The notes beneath the pieces are model-generated. The model did no database searches. It was not told the origin of the DNA and saw nothing but the letters and a program-made list of their open reading frames with translations. From positions 1 through 21,501 of the forward strand of contig CALEZK010000174.1 in the NCBI GenBank assembly GCA_937928585.1: a DNA stretch of 21,501 nt, in the 5' to 3' direction. Each line of letters opens with the position of its first letter. Position 1 is the stretch's first letter. Below, in pieces: positions 7,020 through 14,670 of the stretch. The position numbers were made by a program, and so were the translations under genes. The stretch comes from an uncultured bacterium (GTDB lineage Bacteria; Hydrogenedentota; Hydrogenedentia; Hydrogenedentales; SLHB01).

Positions 7020-8333
7020 ATGAGCAGCGTAGTGTATTCGCCGGAGCCGGTCAGCGGTTTTCCGGAGTGGTTGCCGGAAGTACGGCTGATTGAATTGCAG
7101 TGGATTGACGAAATTCGCCGCACGTTTGAATCGTACGGGTTTTGTTCTGTCGAAACCCCTTCGGTAGAAGACCTGCGCGCGCTGCTGGCCAAGGGCGAGA
7201 CCGACAAAGAAATCTACACGTTGACCCGCTTGCAGGCCGACGAAAGCGACGGGGGAGAGGCGCGGCTGGGCCTTCACTATGACCTTACGGTGCCGTTGGC
7301 GCGCTATGTGGCGCAGCACTACAACGACCTCGTGTTTCCGTTTAAGCGCTATCAGATTCAGCGCGTCTGGCGCGGCGAGCGCCCGCAGGAAGGGCGCTTT
7401 CGCGAGTTCTACCAGTGCGACATTGACGTCATCAATAACGAAAACGTGCCGCTGTACTTCGACGCGGAGATGCCCGCGATCATTCATGGCGTGCTTGGGA
7501 AGCTGGGCGTCGGCGAGTTTGTGATTGGCCTGTCGAACAGAAAAATTCTTCAAGGTTTTTACGCGGGACTCGGAATCGAAGATATTGCCGGAGCGATTCG
7601 CATTGCGGATAAACTCGACAAGATCGGCCCGGGCGGCGTGCTCAAGCAGTTGCAGGAACTTCAGAACCTGTCTGCCGCTATGGCGGAGAAGTGCCTTGCC
7701 TTGGCGGGGATTCGTACAAGTGACGCATCCTTCGCGGAGAAGGTACGCGCATTGGGCGTGACGAATCCCGCACTGGACGAAGGCCTGTCCGAACTGACCT
7801 ATGTCGTCGAATCGCTGCGTGCCTTGGGCATCACCGGGATTTCTGCGGACATGTCGATTGCGCGCGGCTTCGATTACTACACGGGTACCGTATACGAAGG
7901 GCGGCTCACCGAATTCCCGAAGCTGGGCGCTGTTTTCTCCGGCGGACGTTACGACAATCTCGCGGGGTCCTACATTCGAAAGAATCTGCCGGGCGTCGGG
8001 ATATCAATTGGGCTAACGCGTCTGTTTTCCAAGTTTGTTACCGAGGGGCGCGTGACGTCCCCGCGCAAATGCCCAACGGATGTGCTCGTCGTGATTCCCA
8101 ACGACGCGCAACGCGAAGTCGCCTCGCAGACCGCGCAAATCCTGCGCGGGCGGGGATACAAAGTCGAACTCTATCACGCGGCCGACAAACTCAAGAACCA
8201 GCTACGTTACGCATCGCGCAAGGGGATTCCATATGTATGGTTTCCGCCCTTTGAAGAAGGTCTGCCGCACGAGGTCAAGAACATGATCTCGGGGGAGCAG
8301 GGACACGCCGAGCCGAATGCCTGGATCGCCTAG
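7020..8333 (+). CDS. hisS: Histidyl-tRNA synthetase
   Basis: This 437-residue class II aminoacyl-tRNA synthetase charges tRNA-His with histidine in the cytoplasm. Motifs seen in order are the DLTVPLARYVA strand, motif 2 with KRYQIQRVWRGERPQ and its catalytic arginine, and the histidine-specific ARGFDYYTGTVYE (R282 begins RGFDYYTG). Motif 3 follows as GVGISIGLTRLFSK. The C-terminal anticodon-binding domain starts near CPTDVLVVIPND and includes the GYKVELYHA strand. Length is normal. ATG 7020 is chosen because AGGAG lies at 7011-7015 and because the longer frame upstream adds a non-homologous basic stretch. A tRNA-His gene lies about 110 bp downstream on the same strand, pairing the enzyme with its substrate. 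The synthetase is probably essential and is a useful phylogenetic marker here. Confidence 0.96.
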   Translation: MSSVVYSPEPVSGFPEWLPEVRLIELQWIDEIRRTFESYGFCSVETPSVEDLRALLAKGETDKEIYTLTRLQADESDGGEARLGLHYDLTVPLARYVAQHYNDLVFPFKRYQIQRVWRGERPQEGRFREFYQCDIDVINNENVPLYFDAEMPAIIHGVLGKLGVGEFVIGLSNRKILQGFYAGLGIEDIAGAIRIADKLDKIGPGGVLKQLQELQNLSAAMAEKCLALAGIRTSDASFAEKVRALGVTNPALDEGLSELTYVVESLRALGITGISADMSIARGFDYYTGTVYEGRLTEFPKLGAVFSGGRYDNLAGSYIRKNLPGVGISIGLTRLFSKFVTEGRVTSPRKCPTDVLVVIPNDAQREVASQTAQILRGRGYKVELYHAADKLKNQLRYASRKGIPYVWFPPFEEGLPHEVKNMISGEQGHAEPNAWIA

Positions 8334-8401
8334 GCGCCCTCCAGATCGAAAGTCTAAGTCCTGTAGACAGAGAATTCCTTCGTTTGGCAGCGGCAGCCGG
8401 T

Positions 8402-8431
8402 TTGCAACAAAAACCGTGTATCTGCTAACCT
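8402..8431 (+). promoter_or_regulatory. Possible tRNA-His promoter
   Basis: TTGCAA (8402-8407) and TAACCT (8426-8431) are separated by 18 bp and would start transcription within a few bases of the tRNA 5' end. The -10 box is poor (three of six). The -35 box is identical to the TTGCAA used in the divergent region at 9108. Confidence 0.35.
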
Positions 8432-8443
8432 CTTCGTCTCTGT

Positions 8444-8521
<78 letters not shown>

Positions 8522-8580
8522 TTTCCTACCAATTTTCATATGGACTTTGGGGTCAACAAAGGCGCTGACGCGGCTATTGG

Positions 8581-9036
8581 CTATTTCGCGTTGACGAAGT
8601 GGCCCTGAACGCCCGGCAGTCCGTCCGACACACTCTTGTTCTCGGGTTCGAATTCATCGTAGAACGCCTTGACGAGAATGCAGGGGCGGCCCGAATTGGA
8701 TTCGCAGAATTCTTTGCCTCTGCGCTTTGCCTTGCCCTTCTTCGAGTACCGGTAGCTGTGCGAAACGTAGCTGTTGTCATCTGCGCGGTAAACCGCAGAC
8801 CAGCCCGGGCCATTTACGGCTGTAAAGGCTTCTACTCCAGGGTCACCGCCGTTTTGTACGCATTTTGCTTCCGCTTTGTCGGCGGCTTTTGCCTTTGTAC
8901 TCGCCACGCCCCAGCCGACGGCGAAGGGTTCGAAATCGTTTGCGACCGAAGATGCTGCGCGCGCATTGTCCGACCAGACTCCGCCCGACACTGCCAGCGC
9001 GATTATTACAATAGAGCTCACGACGATCTTGCGCAT
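8581..9036 (-). CDS. Small secreted protein, DUF4189-like
   Basis: This 151-residue protein has a clear Sec signal peptide, with a basic start (MRKIV), a hydrophobic core and an ARA cleavage site near residue 27. The mature part has a GWGVASTKAKAADKAEAKC segment at about residues 41-59, followed by NGGDPG. The spacing of alanines before a cysteine resembles DUF4189-type domains, which are secreted and of unknown function. A second part holds a very basic patch (KKGKAKRRGKEFC) and the pair EFC and RPCI. Three cysteines in the mature chain could form a disulfide. ATG 9036 is preceded by AAGGGG 7 nt upstream. It diverges from the exbB gene. The family call is tentative; the secreted nature is not. 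Confidence 0.7.
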   Translation of the reverse strand: MRKIVVSSIVIIALAVSGGVWSDNARAASSVANDFEPFAVGWGVASTKAKAADKAEAKCVQNGGDPGVEAFTAVNGPGWSAVYRADDNSYVSHSYRYSKKGKAKRRGKEFCESNSGRPCILVKAFYDEFEPENKSVSDGLPGVQGHFVNAK

Positions 9037-9084
9037 GGTAAATCCCCTTCTACTTTGCCAAACCTTGCACCTGACTCGCAGTTT

Positions 9085-9113
9085 AACATAGAAAAAGGCG
9101 AAATTCGTTGCAA
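9085..9113 (-). promoter_or_regulatory. Divergent promoter, minus strand
   Basis: On the minus strand TTGCAA (9113-9108) is followed after 17 bp by TATGTT (9090-9085). Transcription would begin about 40 nt before the start of the small secreted protein. The -35 hexamer is its own reverse complement and is shared with the plus-strand promoter. Confidence 0.45.
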
Positions 9114-9137
9114 CCTTTTAGTGTGGAGGGGCATAAT
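9108..9137 (+). promoter_or_regulatory. Divergent promoter for the exbB-exbD operon
   Basis: TTGCAA (9108-9113) and CATAAT (9132-9137), the latter one mismatch from TATAAT, are separated by 18 bp. The predicted start near 9144 leaves a leader of about 45 nt to ATG 9188. This is the most credible promoter for the five-gene plus-strand cluster. Confidence 0.5.
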
Positions 9138-9187
9138 AAACTCTTGGCACATGCGCGTCGGGCGGGTATGAGACTGGAGATTTCCCA

Positions 9188-10030
9188 ATGCTGCTTTCCA
9201 ATGGCTGTATGGTATTGTGCCGCATGCGCTTACGTGCGGTCGTCGGCCTGTTGTTGTTGCTTGGGGCATGTTTCGTGCCCGCAGCCGTGGCGCAGGATCC
9301 GCCGACACCTCCTCCCGCGGAGTCCTCGTCTCCAGCCGCTACAGAAGAGGCCAGCCCCGCAACCGCGGGAAGTCCCATCCCCGGCGTGGCCCCCGGACAA
9401 TATGCGCCACTTACCCTTTGGGACATGATCAAGTCTGGCGGCCCGGTGATGCTCGTCATTGTGCTATTGAGCGTGATCGCGGTGGTTATGAGCGTATATT
9501 TGCTGATAACCGTAACGCCAAGTCGCGAGGTGCCCATTCAGTTTGTGAAACGCGCGCAGGCGCAGATTCGCTCGGGTGACCTGCGTGGCGCGTATCAGAT
9601 GTGTGAAGATCGCGACGAGTTTATTGCCAACGTGCTCCGCGCCGGATTGAAGCGACACGGGCATGATCGCTATGTCATTCAGGAAGCGATGGAGAGCGAA
9701 GGCGAGCGCGGCGCGACGGCGCTCTGGCAAAGGATTTCCTATCTCAACAACATCGGCAACATCGCGCCCTTGCTGGGGCTGCTTGGAACGGTAACGGGCA
9801 TGATCGGCGCGTTCAGCGCGATTGCCTTCAATGATTCGCAGTCCAAAAGCATCGTCATGGCCTACTACGTAGCGCAGGCGATGGTTACGACCGCAGGTGG
9901 CCTTATCGTGGCGATTCCCTGTTATCTTGTCTACTACTATCTGCGCGGTCGCGTTATCAAAATCGTCGCGGAAGTCGAGGCACAGGCGGTGGAGTTTATC
10001 GAACTGGTCACTGGAAAGGCGCAGGAATGA
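9188..10030 (+). CDS. MotA/TolQ/ExbB proton channel family protein
   Basis: This 280-residue inner-membrane protein forms, with ExbD-like partners, a proton-driven motor in the TolQ/ExbB family. It has an N-terminal signal sequence (RLRAVVGLLLLLGACFVPAAVAQ) ending near residue 36. A periplasmic linker of about 35 residues, rich in Pro, Ala, Ser and Glu, follows. TM1 is GGPVMLVIVLLSVIAVVMSVYLLI, then comes a cytoplasmic loop. TM2 is IAPLLGLLGTVTGMIGAF and TM3 is MVTTAGGLIVAIPCYLVYYYL. The LLGTVTGM and TTAGGLIVAIP blocks are the channel hallmarks, with conserved threonines. ATG 9188 has GGAG 8 nt upstream. The signal-bearing linker is an extension seen in ExbB proteins of several non-proteobacterial phyla. 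The stop overlaps exbD by four bases (ATGA). Confidence 0.92.
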   Translation: MLLSNGCMVLCRMRLRAVVGLLLLLGACFVPAAVAQDPPTPPPAESSSPAATEEASPATAGSPIPGVAPGQYAPLTLWDMIKSGGPVMLVIVLLSVIAVVMSVYLLITVTPSREVPIQFVKRAQAQIRSGDLRGAYQMCEDRDEFIANVLRAGLKRHGHDRYVIQEAMESEGERGATALWQRISYLNNIGNIAPLLGLLGTVTGMIGAFSAIAFNDSQSKSIVMAYYVAQAMVTTAGGLIVAIPCYLVYYYLRGRVIKIVAEVEAQAVEFIELVTGKAQE

Positions 10031-10458
10031 AGTTCGGGCGCAATCCATTCCAGGAAGAGGAGCAGCTCCAGTTGGCGCCCCTCATCGATATCGTTTTCAT
10101 CACGCTCGTATTTTTTGTCACGACGACCGTGTACAACTCGCTTGAAAGCGAGGTGGACGTGACATTGCCGACCGCGAACTCGGCAGTGGCAATGGAACGA
10201 ACGCGGGGCGAGATATTCATCAATCTCCGAAAAGACGGCACGATCGTGTTGAACAACCGCACCGTGACGATTGACGAATTGCAGGACATTCTCGACCGGG
10301 TGGCGGAGAATTTCCCCGGTGGCGCGGTCATTATTCGTGGTGATCGAGACGCACTGCTCGGTAATGCGGTGGCCGTTTTGAACTGTTGCCGCAATGCGGA
10401 CATTCAGAACGTTTCTTTTGCAGCCTATACGGAAGAGCCTTCTGAGTCGCCCGGATAG
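10027..10458 (+). CDS. ExbD/TolR family biopolymer transport protein
   Basis: This 143-residue protein has a short cytoplasmic N-terminus, one transmembrane helix (LAPLIDIVFITLVFFVTTTVY) and a periplasmic domain. D21 within the helix corresponds to the proton-carrying aspartate of ExbD (Asp25 in E. coli). The periplasmic part reads EVDVTLPTANSA, then IFINLRKDGTIVLNNRTVTIDELQDIL and VIIRGDRDAL, the usual ExbD/TolR pattern. It overlaps the ExbB-like gene by 4 bp, implying coupled translation and a fixed stoichiometry. It pairs with the upstream channel to turn proton flow into motion of a third, TonB/TolA-like protein. The vWA protein two genes downstream is the best candidate for that role. 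Confidence 0.93.
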   Translation: MKFGRNPFQEEEQLQLAPLIDIVFITLVFFVTTTVYNSLESEVDVTLPTANSAVAMERTRGEIFINLRKDGTIVLNNRTVTIDELQDILDRVAENFPGGAVIIRGDRDALLGNAVAVLNCCRNADIQNVSFAAYTEEPSESPG

Positions 10459-10497
10459 CGGCGCTTCGTATCGGTATTGGATTGCGAGAATCTTCAC

Positions 10498-12837
10498 ATG
10501 ACGTTATCACTGAGAACAACCGTCGCGCTGCTTGTGATCGCGGTTGCGCCATGCGTGGTCGCTGTTGGTGAAGACGACCCGGATCAAACCCAGATCGATT
10601 TTGCGAACAGTCTGTTTCGCAGTGCGTACTTTGATCTGGCCGCGGACGAGTATCGCAAGTATCTCGATACCTTTCCCGAGGGAAAGTATCTGAATGAGGC
10701 TCTGTATCGCCTCGGCGAGAGTGAATACAGCGCCGGCAAGTATGAACCCGCGCTCGAAGCCTTCGATAAGTTGCTCGGCACGCGGCCGGACTCACCCGAT
10801 CGCGCGCGCGCCACGCTGCGCAAAGGCGAGTTGTTATATCGGCTCAAGCGGCCCGACGAAGCCGCCCCCGTACTGCATCCGCTGACTGCGCCGGAGACAC
10901 CGGAGGATGTGCGCGCGGGCGCGCTCTATTATCTCGGCAAGCTTGAGTACGACCGCGGGAATTACGACGCGGCGTTGAACAGTTTCAAATCGCTCGTGGA
11001 CTCCCTGCCCGAGCATCCGTTGTCACCCTATTCGCGATACCAGTTAGCGTTGGCGCACATGGCCAAGAAAGAAGGCGAGAGCGCGGCGATTCAGTTTTCC
11101 GCGGTGGCCGACAGCCAGGCCGATGAGAAACTGCGCGTTGAATGCGGCTTTCGCGCCGCGGAGGCCTATGATTCGATCGGATGGTTTGAGGCGGCAGAAT
11201 CGCGCTACAAGCAGGTGCAGACGCAGTTTCCCGAGTCCGCGTATGCGGAACGGGCCGCATACGGCGTAGCCTGGGCGCAGTATCACGCGGGGAAAACGGC
11301 TGATGCGGCGGCATCCGCCGCACAATATCTCGAGAAATATCCGCAAGGGCAGAACGTCATTGGGATTCGCTATCTCCAGAGCAATTGCGCGCAACAGGAG
11401 AAAGACTACGATAACGCCATCGCGATGTATCGGAAGCTGCGGGCGGACCATCCGGATTCCCCCTTCGCTGCGCGCGCGCAATACAAGATCGCATGGACAC
11501 TGTTCCTCTCCGGAAAAGTGGAAGAAGCGAAACAGGAAGTATCCGCCTTTATCGACACCTATCAGGACGCCGCGCTGATTGGCGATGCAGCTTTCCTGCG
11601 CGGCACGATTCTCCTGTCCGAGCAAAAATATGAAGACGCCTACCAACAATTCCGCATAGTTGCCGAGCAATACGTGCAAAGCGAGTTTGCGCCGGAGGCG
11701 ATGTACAAGATGGGCGAATGCCTGGCGCAGCTTAACCGCACGGACGAAGCGGCGAACGTATTCGCGACCTTCGCGACAACGTACCCCGCGCATGCACTCG
11801 TGCAGGAGGCGATTCTGCGCGTGGGCGATGCCAAGTTCCTGGGAGCGAAATTCTCCGATGCCATCGCCGAGTACAAACGGGTGTTGGAAAACGCTCCGGA
11901 TCCGGTCAAGGAAGAGCTTACGCTGTATCGCCTTGCGGTGTCGTATCACAACATGCAGGACTTCAAGTCCAGCGCTGAAACATTCACCACGCTCTTGACC
12001 AAGTTTCCGCAGACCGGTCACGCCGCGGAAGCGCAGGTGCGAATCGGGTACTTTTATCTCGGAGACGGCAAGGATCCCGTTCGGGCAATCGAATCGTTTC
12101 AGAAAGCCTTGGAGCTTGCCGGCACGGGCGAATTTGCCGGGCGCGCCACGCTGGGCCTTGCGCAGGCGCGTTACCAGACGAAAGATTTTGACGGTGCGGC
12201 CGATTCGTTTCTGAAAGTGGTCGCGGCGTTTCCCGCGGTAAAGCTGAACGAGCAGACATACGCGTGGGCAGGCGAGCACTTGTTTGGTCAGAAAAAGTGG
12301 GAACAGGCTGCATCGATGTATTCGGCGTTGTTGACTGCCATCCCCGACTATCCGACGCCCGAGCGCGTGAAATTTCGCATAGCGGAATGCAGCGATCAGG
12401 CAGGCGAAGGGGACAAGGCCATCGAGTTGTATCAGGCGGTAGTGGATGCCGCACCCTTAAGCAGTTCGGCGGTCGAAGCCAAATTCAGGATGGCGAAGAT
12501 ATTCGAGTCCAAGAAGGACGTCGACAAGGCGCTCGCGTTTTACGAGCAAGCCGCGACCACCAATACAGGCGACACGGCCGCCGCGGCGCGCTTCCGCATT
12601 GCGGAGCTTCTGGAGGGCAAAGAGGATTTTGGCGGTGCCGCAAAGAGCTATCTGCAGCTTCACCTTATGTTCCTGGATCCCGAGCGCGGTCCCGAGTCGT
12701 TGTGGCGTGCGGGCCAGTGTTTCGAAAAGGCGAGTGATGGGGTGAATGCAAAGCGCGCCTATGAGGATCTGGCGAAGTCCTATCCGGATGCCGAACAGGC
12801 CGCCAAAGCGAAGTCGCGATTGGCTGAGATGGGGTGA
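10498..12837 (+). CDS. Large periplasmic TPR-repeat protein
   Basis: This 779-residue protein has a signal peptide (TLSLRTTVALLVIAVAPCVVA) and is otherwise built from repeating helix-turn-helix units of about 34-37 residues. The units carry TPR marks such as ALYRLGESEY, AYYGVAWAQYHAGK-like turns and A..AYKIAW, often ending in P-x-S-x-x-A. The whole chain is one solenoid with no enzymatic domain visible. It resembles CpoB/YbgF and BamD-type periplasmic TPR scaffolds but is much longer. The ATG at 10498 is chosen; the frame opens earlier at TTG 10477 with no better ribosome site. It sits between exbD (39-bp gap) and the vWA gene (3-bp gap). A scaffold that binds the vWA protein or peptidoglycan synthesis factors is inferred. 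Confidence 0.88.
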   Translation: MTLSLRTTVALLVIAVAPCVVAVGEDDPDQTQIDFANSLFRSAYFDLAADEYRKYLDTFPEGKYLNEALYRLGESEYSAGKYEPALEAFDKLLGTRPDSPDRARATLRKGELLYRLKRPDEAAPVLHPLTAPETPEDVRAGALYYLGKLEYDRGNYDAALNSFKSLVDSLPEHPLSPYSRYQLALAHMAKKEGESAAIQFSAVADSQADEKLRVECGFRAAEAYDSIGWFEAAESRYKQVQTQFPESAYAERAAYGVAWAQYHAGKTADAAASAAQYLEKYPQGQNVIGIRYLQSNCAQQEKDYDNAIAMYRKLRADHPDSPFAARAQYKIAWTLFLSGKVEEAKQEVSAFIDTYQDAALIGDAAFLRGTILLSEQKYEDAYQQFRIVAEQYVQSEFAPEAMYKMGECLAQLNRTDEAANVFATFATTYPAHALVQEAILRVGDAKFLGAKFSDAIAEYKRVLENAPDPVKEELTLYRLAVSYHNMQDFKSSAETFTTLLTKFPQTGHAAEAQVRIGYFYLGDGKDPVRAIESFQKALELAGTGEFAGRATLGLAQARYQTKDFDGAADSFLKVVAAFPAVKLNEQTYAWAGEHLFGQKKWEQAASMYSALLTAIPDYPTPERVKFRIAECSDQAGEGDKAIELYQAVVDAAPLSSSAVEAKFRMAKIFESKKDVDKALAFYEQAATTNTGDTAAAARFRIAELLEGKEDFGGAAKSYLQLHLMFLDPERGPESLWRAGQCFEKASDGVNAKRAYEDLAKSYPDAEQAAKAKSRLAEMG

Positions 12838-12840
12838 GCC

Positions 12841-14619
12841 ATGCAACCAATCGGGCGCAGAGCGATCCTTGCCGCGAGTGTAGCGATTTCGATACTGCTC
12901 CACGTTGCGATCATCGCCGCGTCTCCGTCGTTTCTGCTCATCGGACGAAGCGGCCCGCGAGAGATTTTGCCGGAGCGAATGCGGGTCCGGCTGCTGGACG
13001 CTTCCGAGCTTGAACGTTTTCAGGCCCCACCCGGCGAACCGGGAAAGGGACTCGCGACACGACCGGGAACAATTTCCGATCTGCTCGAGTCGGAACGCGA
13101 GCAAATCATACCGACCGAGAATGCGCTTACCCAGCAGGTAGACGTGCCGGGGTTGGACCGACGCATTGCGGATGATTCCATTGCCATGCTCCAACCCGAT
13201 GCCCTCGACACCGGCGTCGAACAGCATGTGGATGCGCGCATCGTAGAGATCTCGCAGGAAGCCGCGCGCCAGAACATTCAAATCGAGCGCAGACTTGTAG
13301 CGCCGAGCAGCACGCGCATCCTGCCGGATGGGGCTACGCCCGTGCTGCGCGGCGCGGCGGACTCGGCTACGGACGAACTGCTGATGATCGATCCGCTCGG
13401 CATCGGCGTTGCGGGTGGCGGTGCCAGCGCTCCCGGTTCGGAATCGATGAATACGCCCGATCCCCTGAATCCCGGCCGCGAAGCGCCCATGCCGGAGGAG
13501 TCTTCAGACGTGTTGCGCGGGTTGCCAGACCTCCCCATCGAGAAAGTGGTCGCGCGCGCGCCCATCGTGCGATCGATTACCGAGAACACGCGATTCGATT
13601 TCATCGACGACACGGTGTCCATGCAGTTGGCGACCTATGTGCCGCCGGGCGAGCGTGAAGGGTATTTTCGCCTGCAGATCGTTCCCAAGGAAGGGGAGGC
13701 GCTGACGCCGCTGCCGAAGGATGTCACTTTTGTGATAGACGCGTCGAACAGCATCCTGCAACGCAAGCTGGACCAGACGGTGCGCGGCGTGCAGCGCAGT
13801 GTCGCCGAACTTCGCGAAGCAGATCGTTTTAACATTGTGTTGTTCCGCGATACGCCAACCTTCTTTCAGCAGGAACTCGCACCTGCCACCGCGCAGAACA
13901 AAGCCGCGGCGGCGGACTTCCTCAAGGGCGTGCAGTCGCGCGGGGAAACGAATGTATACGAAGGCATCAGGCCCGTCATTCAGCAAACAGCCCGTGAAGG
14001 AATCCCCGGGATTATCTTTGTGATTTCAGACGGAAAACCCACGACGGGAATTCGCGATGGACGCACGCTGATCAATGCGCTTACGGACGAGAACGCGTCG
14101 CGACACAGTATTTATGCGTTTGCCGGGGGGCGCACGGTGAATCAGCATTTACTCGATTTGCTGGCGTATCGGAACAAAGGCGAGTCGTCTGTAGCGCCGC
14201 AGATCGAGAATATGAACCGTGAGTTGCCTGGGTTCTTCTCCCGGTTGCATGATCCGATTCTCGTGAGTTGCGAGGCGGACTTCGGGCGCATCAACGACAC
14301 GAACGTGTTCCCAAAACAAATTCCTGATTTCTACCGCGGGCAGGTTGTGACGGTTTATGGCCGGTTCGATCCGAAAAAGGATCGGGAGTTCGCCATGCGA
14401 CTGACCGGTCAGGCACAGGATCGCAAGAAGGAAGTGGTGTTCCGGGCGGACCTTTCCAAGGCCTCGAAGGGAGATGAGGACATTGCGCGAAACTGGGCGT
14501 TTCGCAAGGTTTACTATCTGATTGGGGAAGCCACAAGCGTGGGCGAAACGCCCGAGCTGCTGGCGCAGATTCGCGCGCTGGCGGCCGAATACAATATTCG
14601 CACCAGCTACGACCAGTAG
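12841..14619 (+). CDS. TonB-like membrane anchor fused to a von Willebrand A domain
   Basis: This 592-residue protein starts with a membrane helix, AILAASVAISILLHVAIIAAS. The S17-I-L-L-H21 in it matches the SxxxH motif of TonB (Ser16/His20 in E. coli), which engages ExbBD. A segment MRVRLLDASELERFQAPPGEPG follows and looks like the start of the TonB periplasmic linker (ISVTMVTPADLEPPQ in E. coli). A flexible linker of about 200 residues leads to a vWA domain at roughly residues 275-450. The MIDAS is complete: D300-x-S302-x-S304, T370 and D397. A beta-rich C-terminal part of about 140 residues resembles the region after vWA in inter-alpha-trypsin inhibitor heavy-chain-like proteins. It lies 3 bp after the TPR gene. 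A role as the moving effector of an ExbBD motor is inferred. Confidence 0.82.
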   Translation: MQPIGRRAILAASVAISILLHVAIIAASPSFLLIGRSGPREILPERMRVRLLDASELERFQAPPGEPGKGLATRPGTISDLLESEREQIIPTENALTQQVDVPGLDRRIADDSIAMLQPDALDTGVEQHVDARIVEISQEAARQNIQIERRLVAPSSTRILPDGATPVLRGAADSATDELLMIDPLGIGVAGGGASAPGSESMNTPDPLNPGREAPMPEESSDVLRGLPDLPIEKVVARAPIVRSITENTRFDFIDDTVSMQLATYVPPGEREGYFRLQIVPKEGEALTPLPKDVTFVIDASNSILQRKLDQTVRGVQRSVAELREADRFNIVLFRDTPTFFQQELAPATAQNKAAAADFLKGVQSRGETNVYEGIRPVIQQTAREGIPGIIFVISDGKPTTGIRDGRTLINALTDENASRHSIYAFAGGRTVNQHLLDLLAYRNKGESSVAPQIENMNRELPGFFSRLHDPILVSCEADFGRINDTNVFPKQIPDFYRGQVVTVYGRFDPKKDREFAMRLTGQAQDRKKEVVFRADLSKASKGDEDIARNWAFRKVYYLIGEATSVGETPELLAQIRALAAEYNIRTSYDQ

Positions 14620-14670
14620 CGCGCAATTGGCCGGCGCCGGTACAAACCTTATGTACTCTCGCGACGTCTA

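Noticed and set aside
8352..8368. Small hairpin GTCTA-agtcctg-TAGAC after hisS as a terminator
   Set aside because: Only five base pairs with no U-tract, too weak to call.
11044..12279. 411-codon minus-strand open frame inside the TPR gene
   Set aside because: The plus-strand TPR repeats are continuous and have a signal peptide. The minus frame is basic and low in complexity, as expected of a shadow.
14631..14640. CCGGCGCCGG palindrome between the vWA and kinase genes as an operator
   Set aside because: A 10-bp GC palindrome is expected by chance in DNA of this composition, and no second copy is seen.
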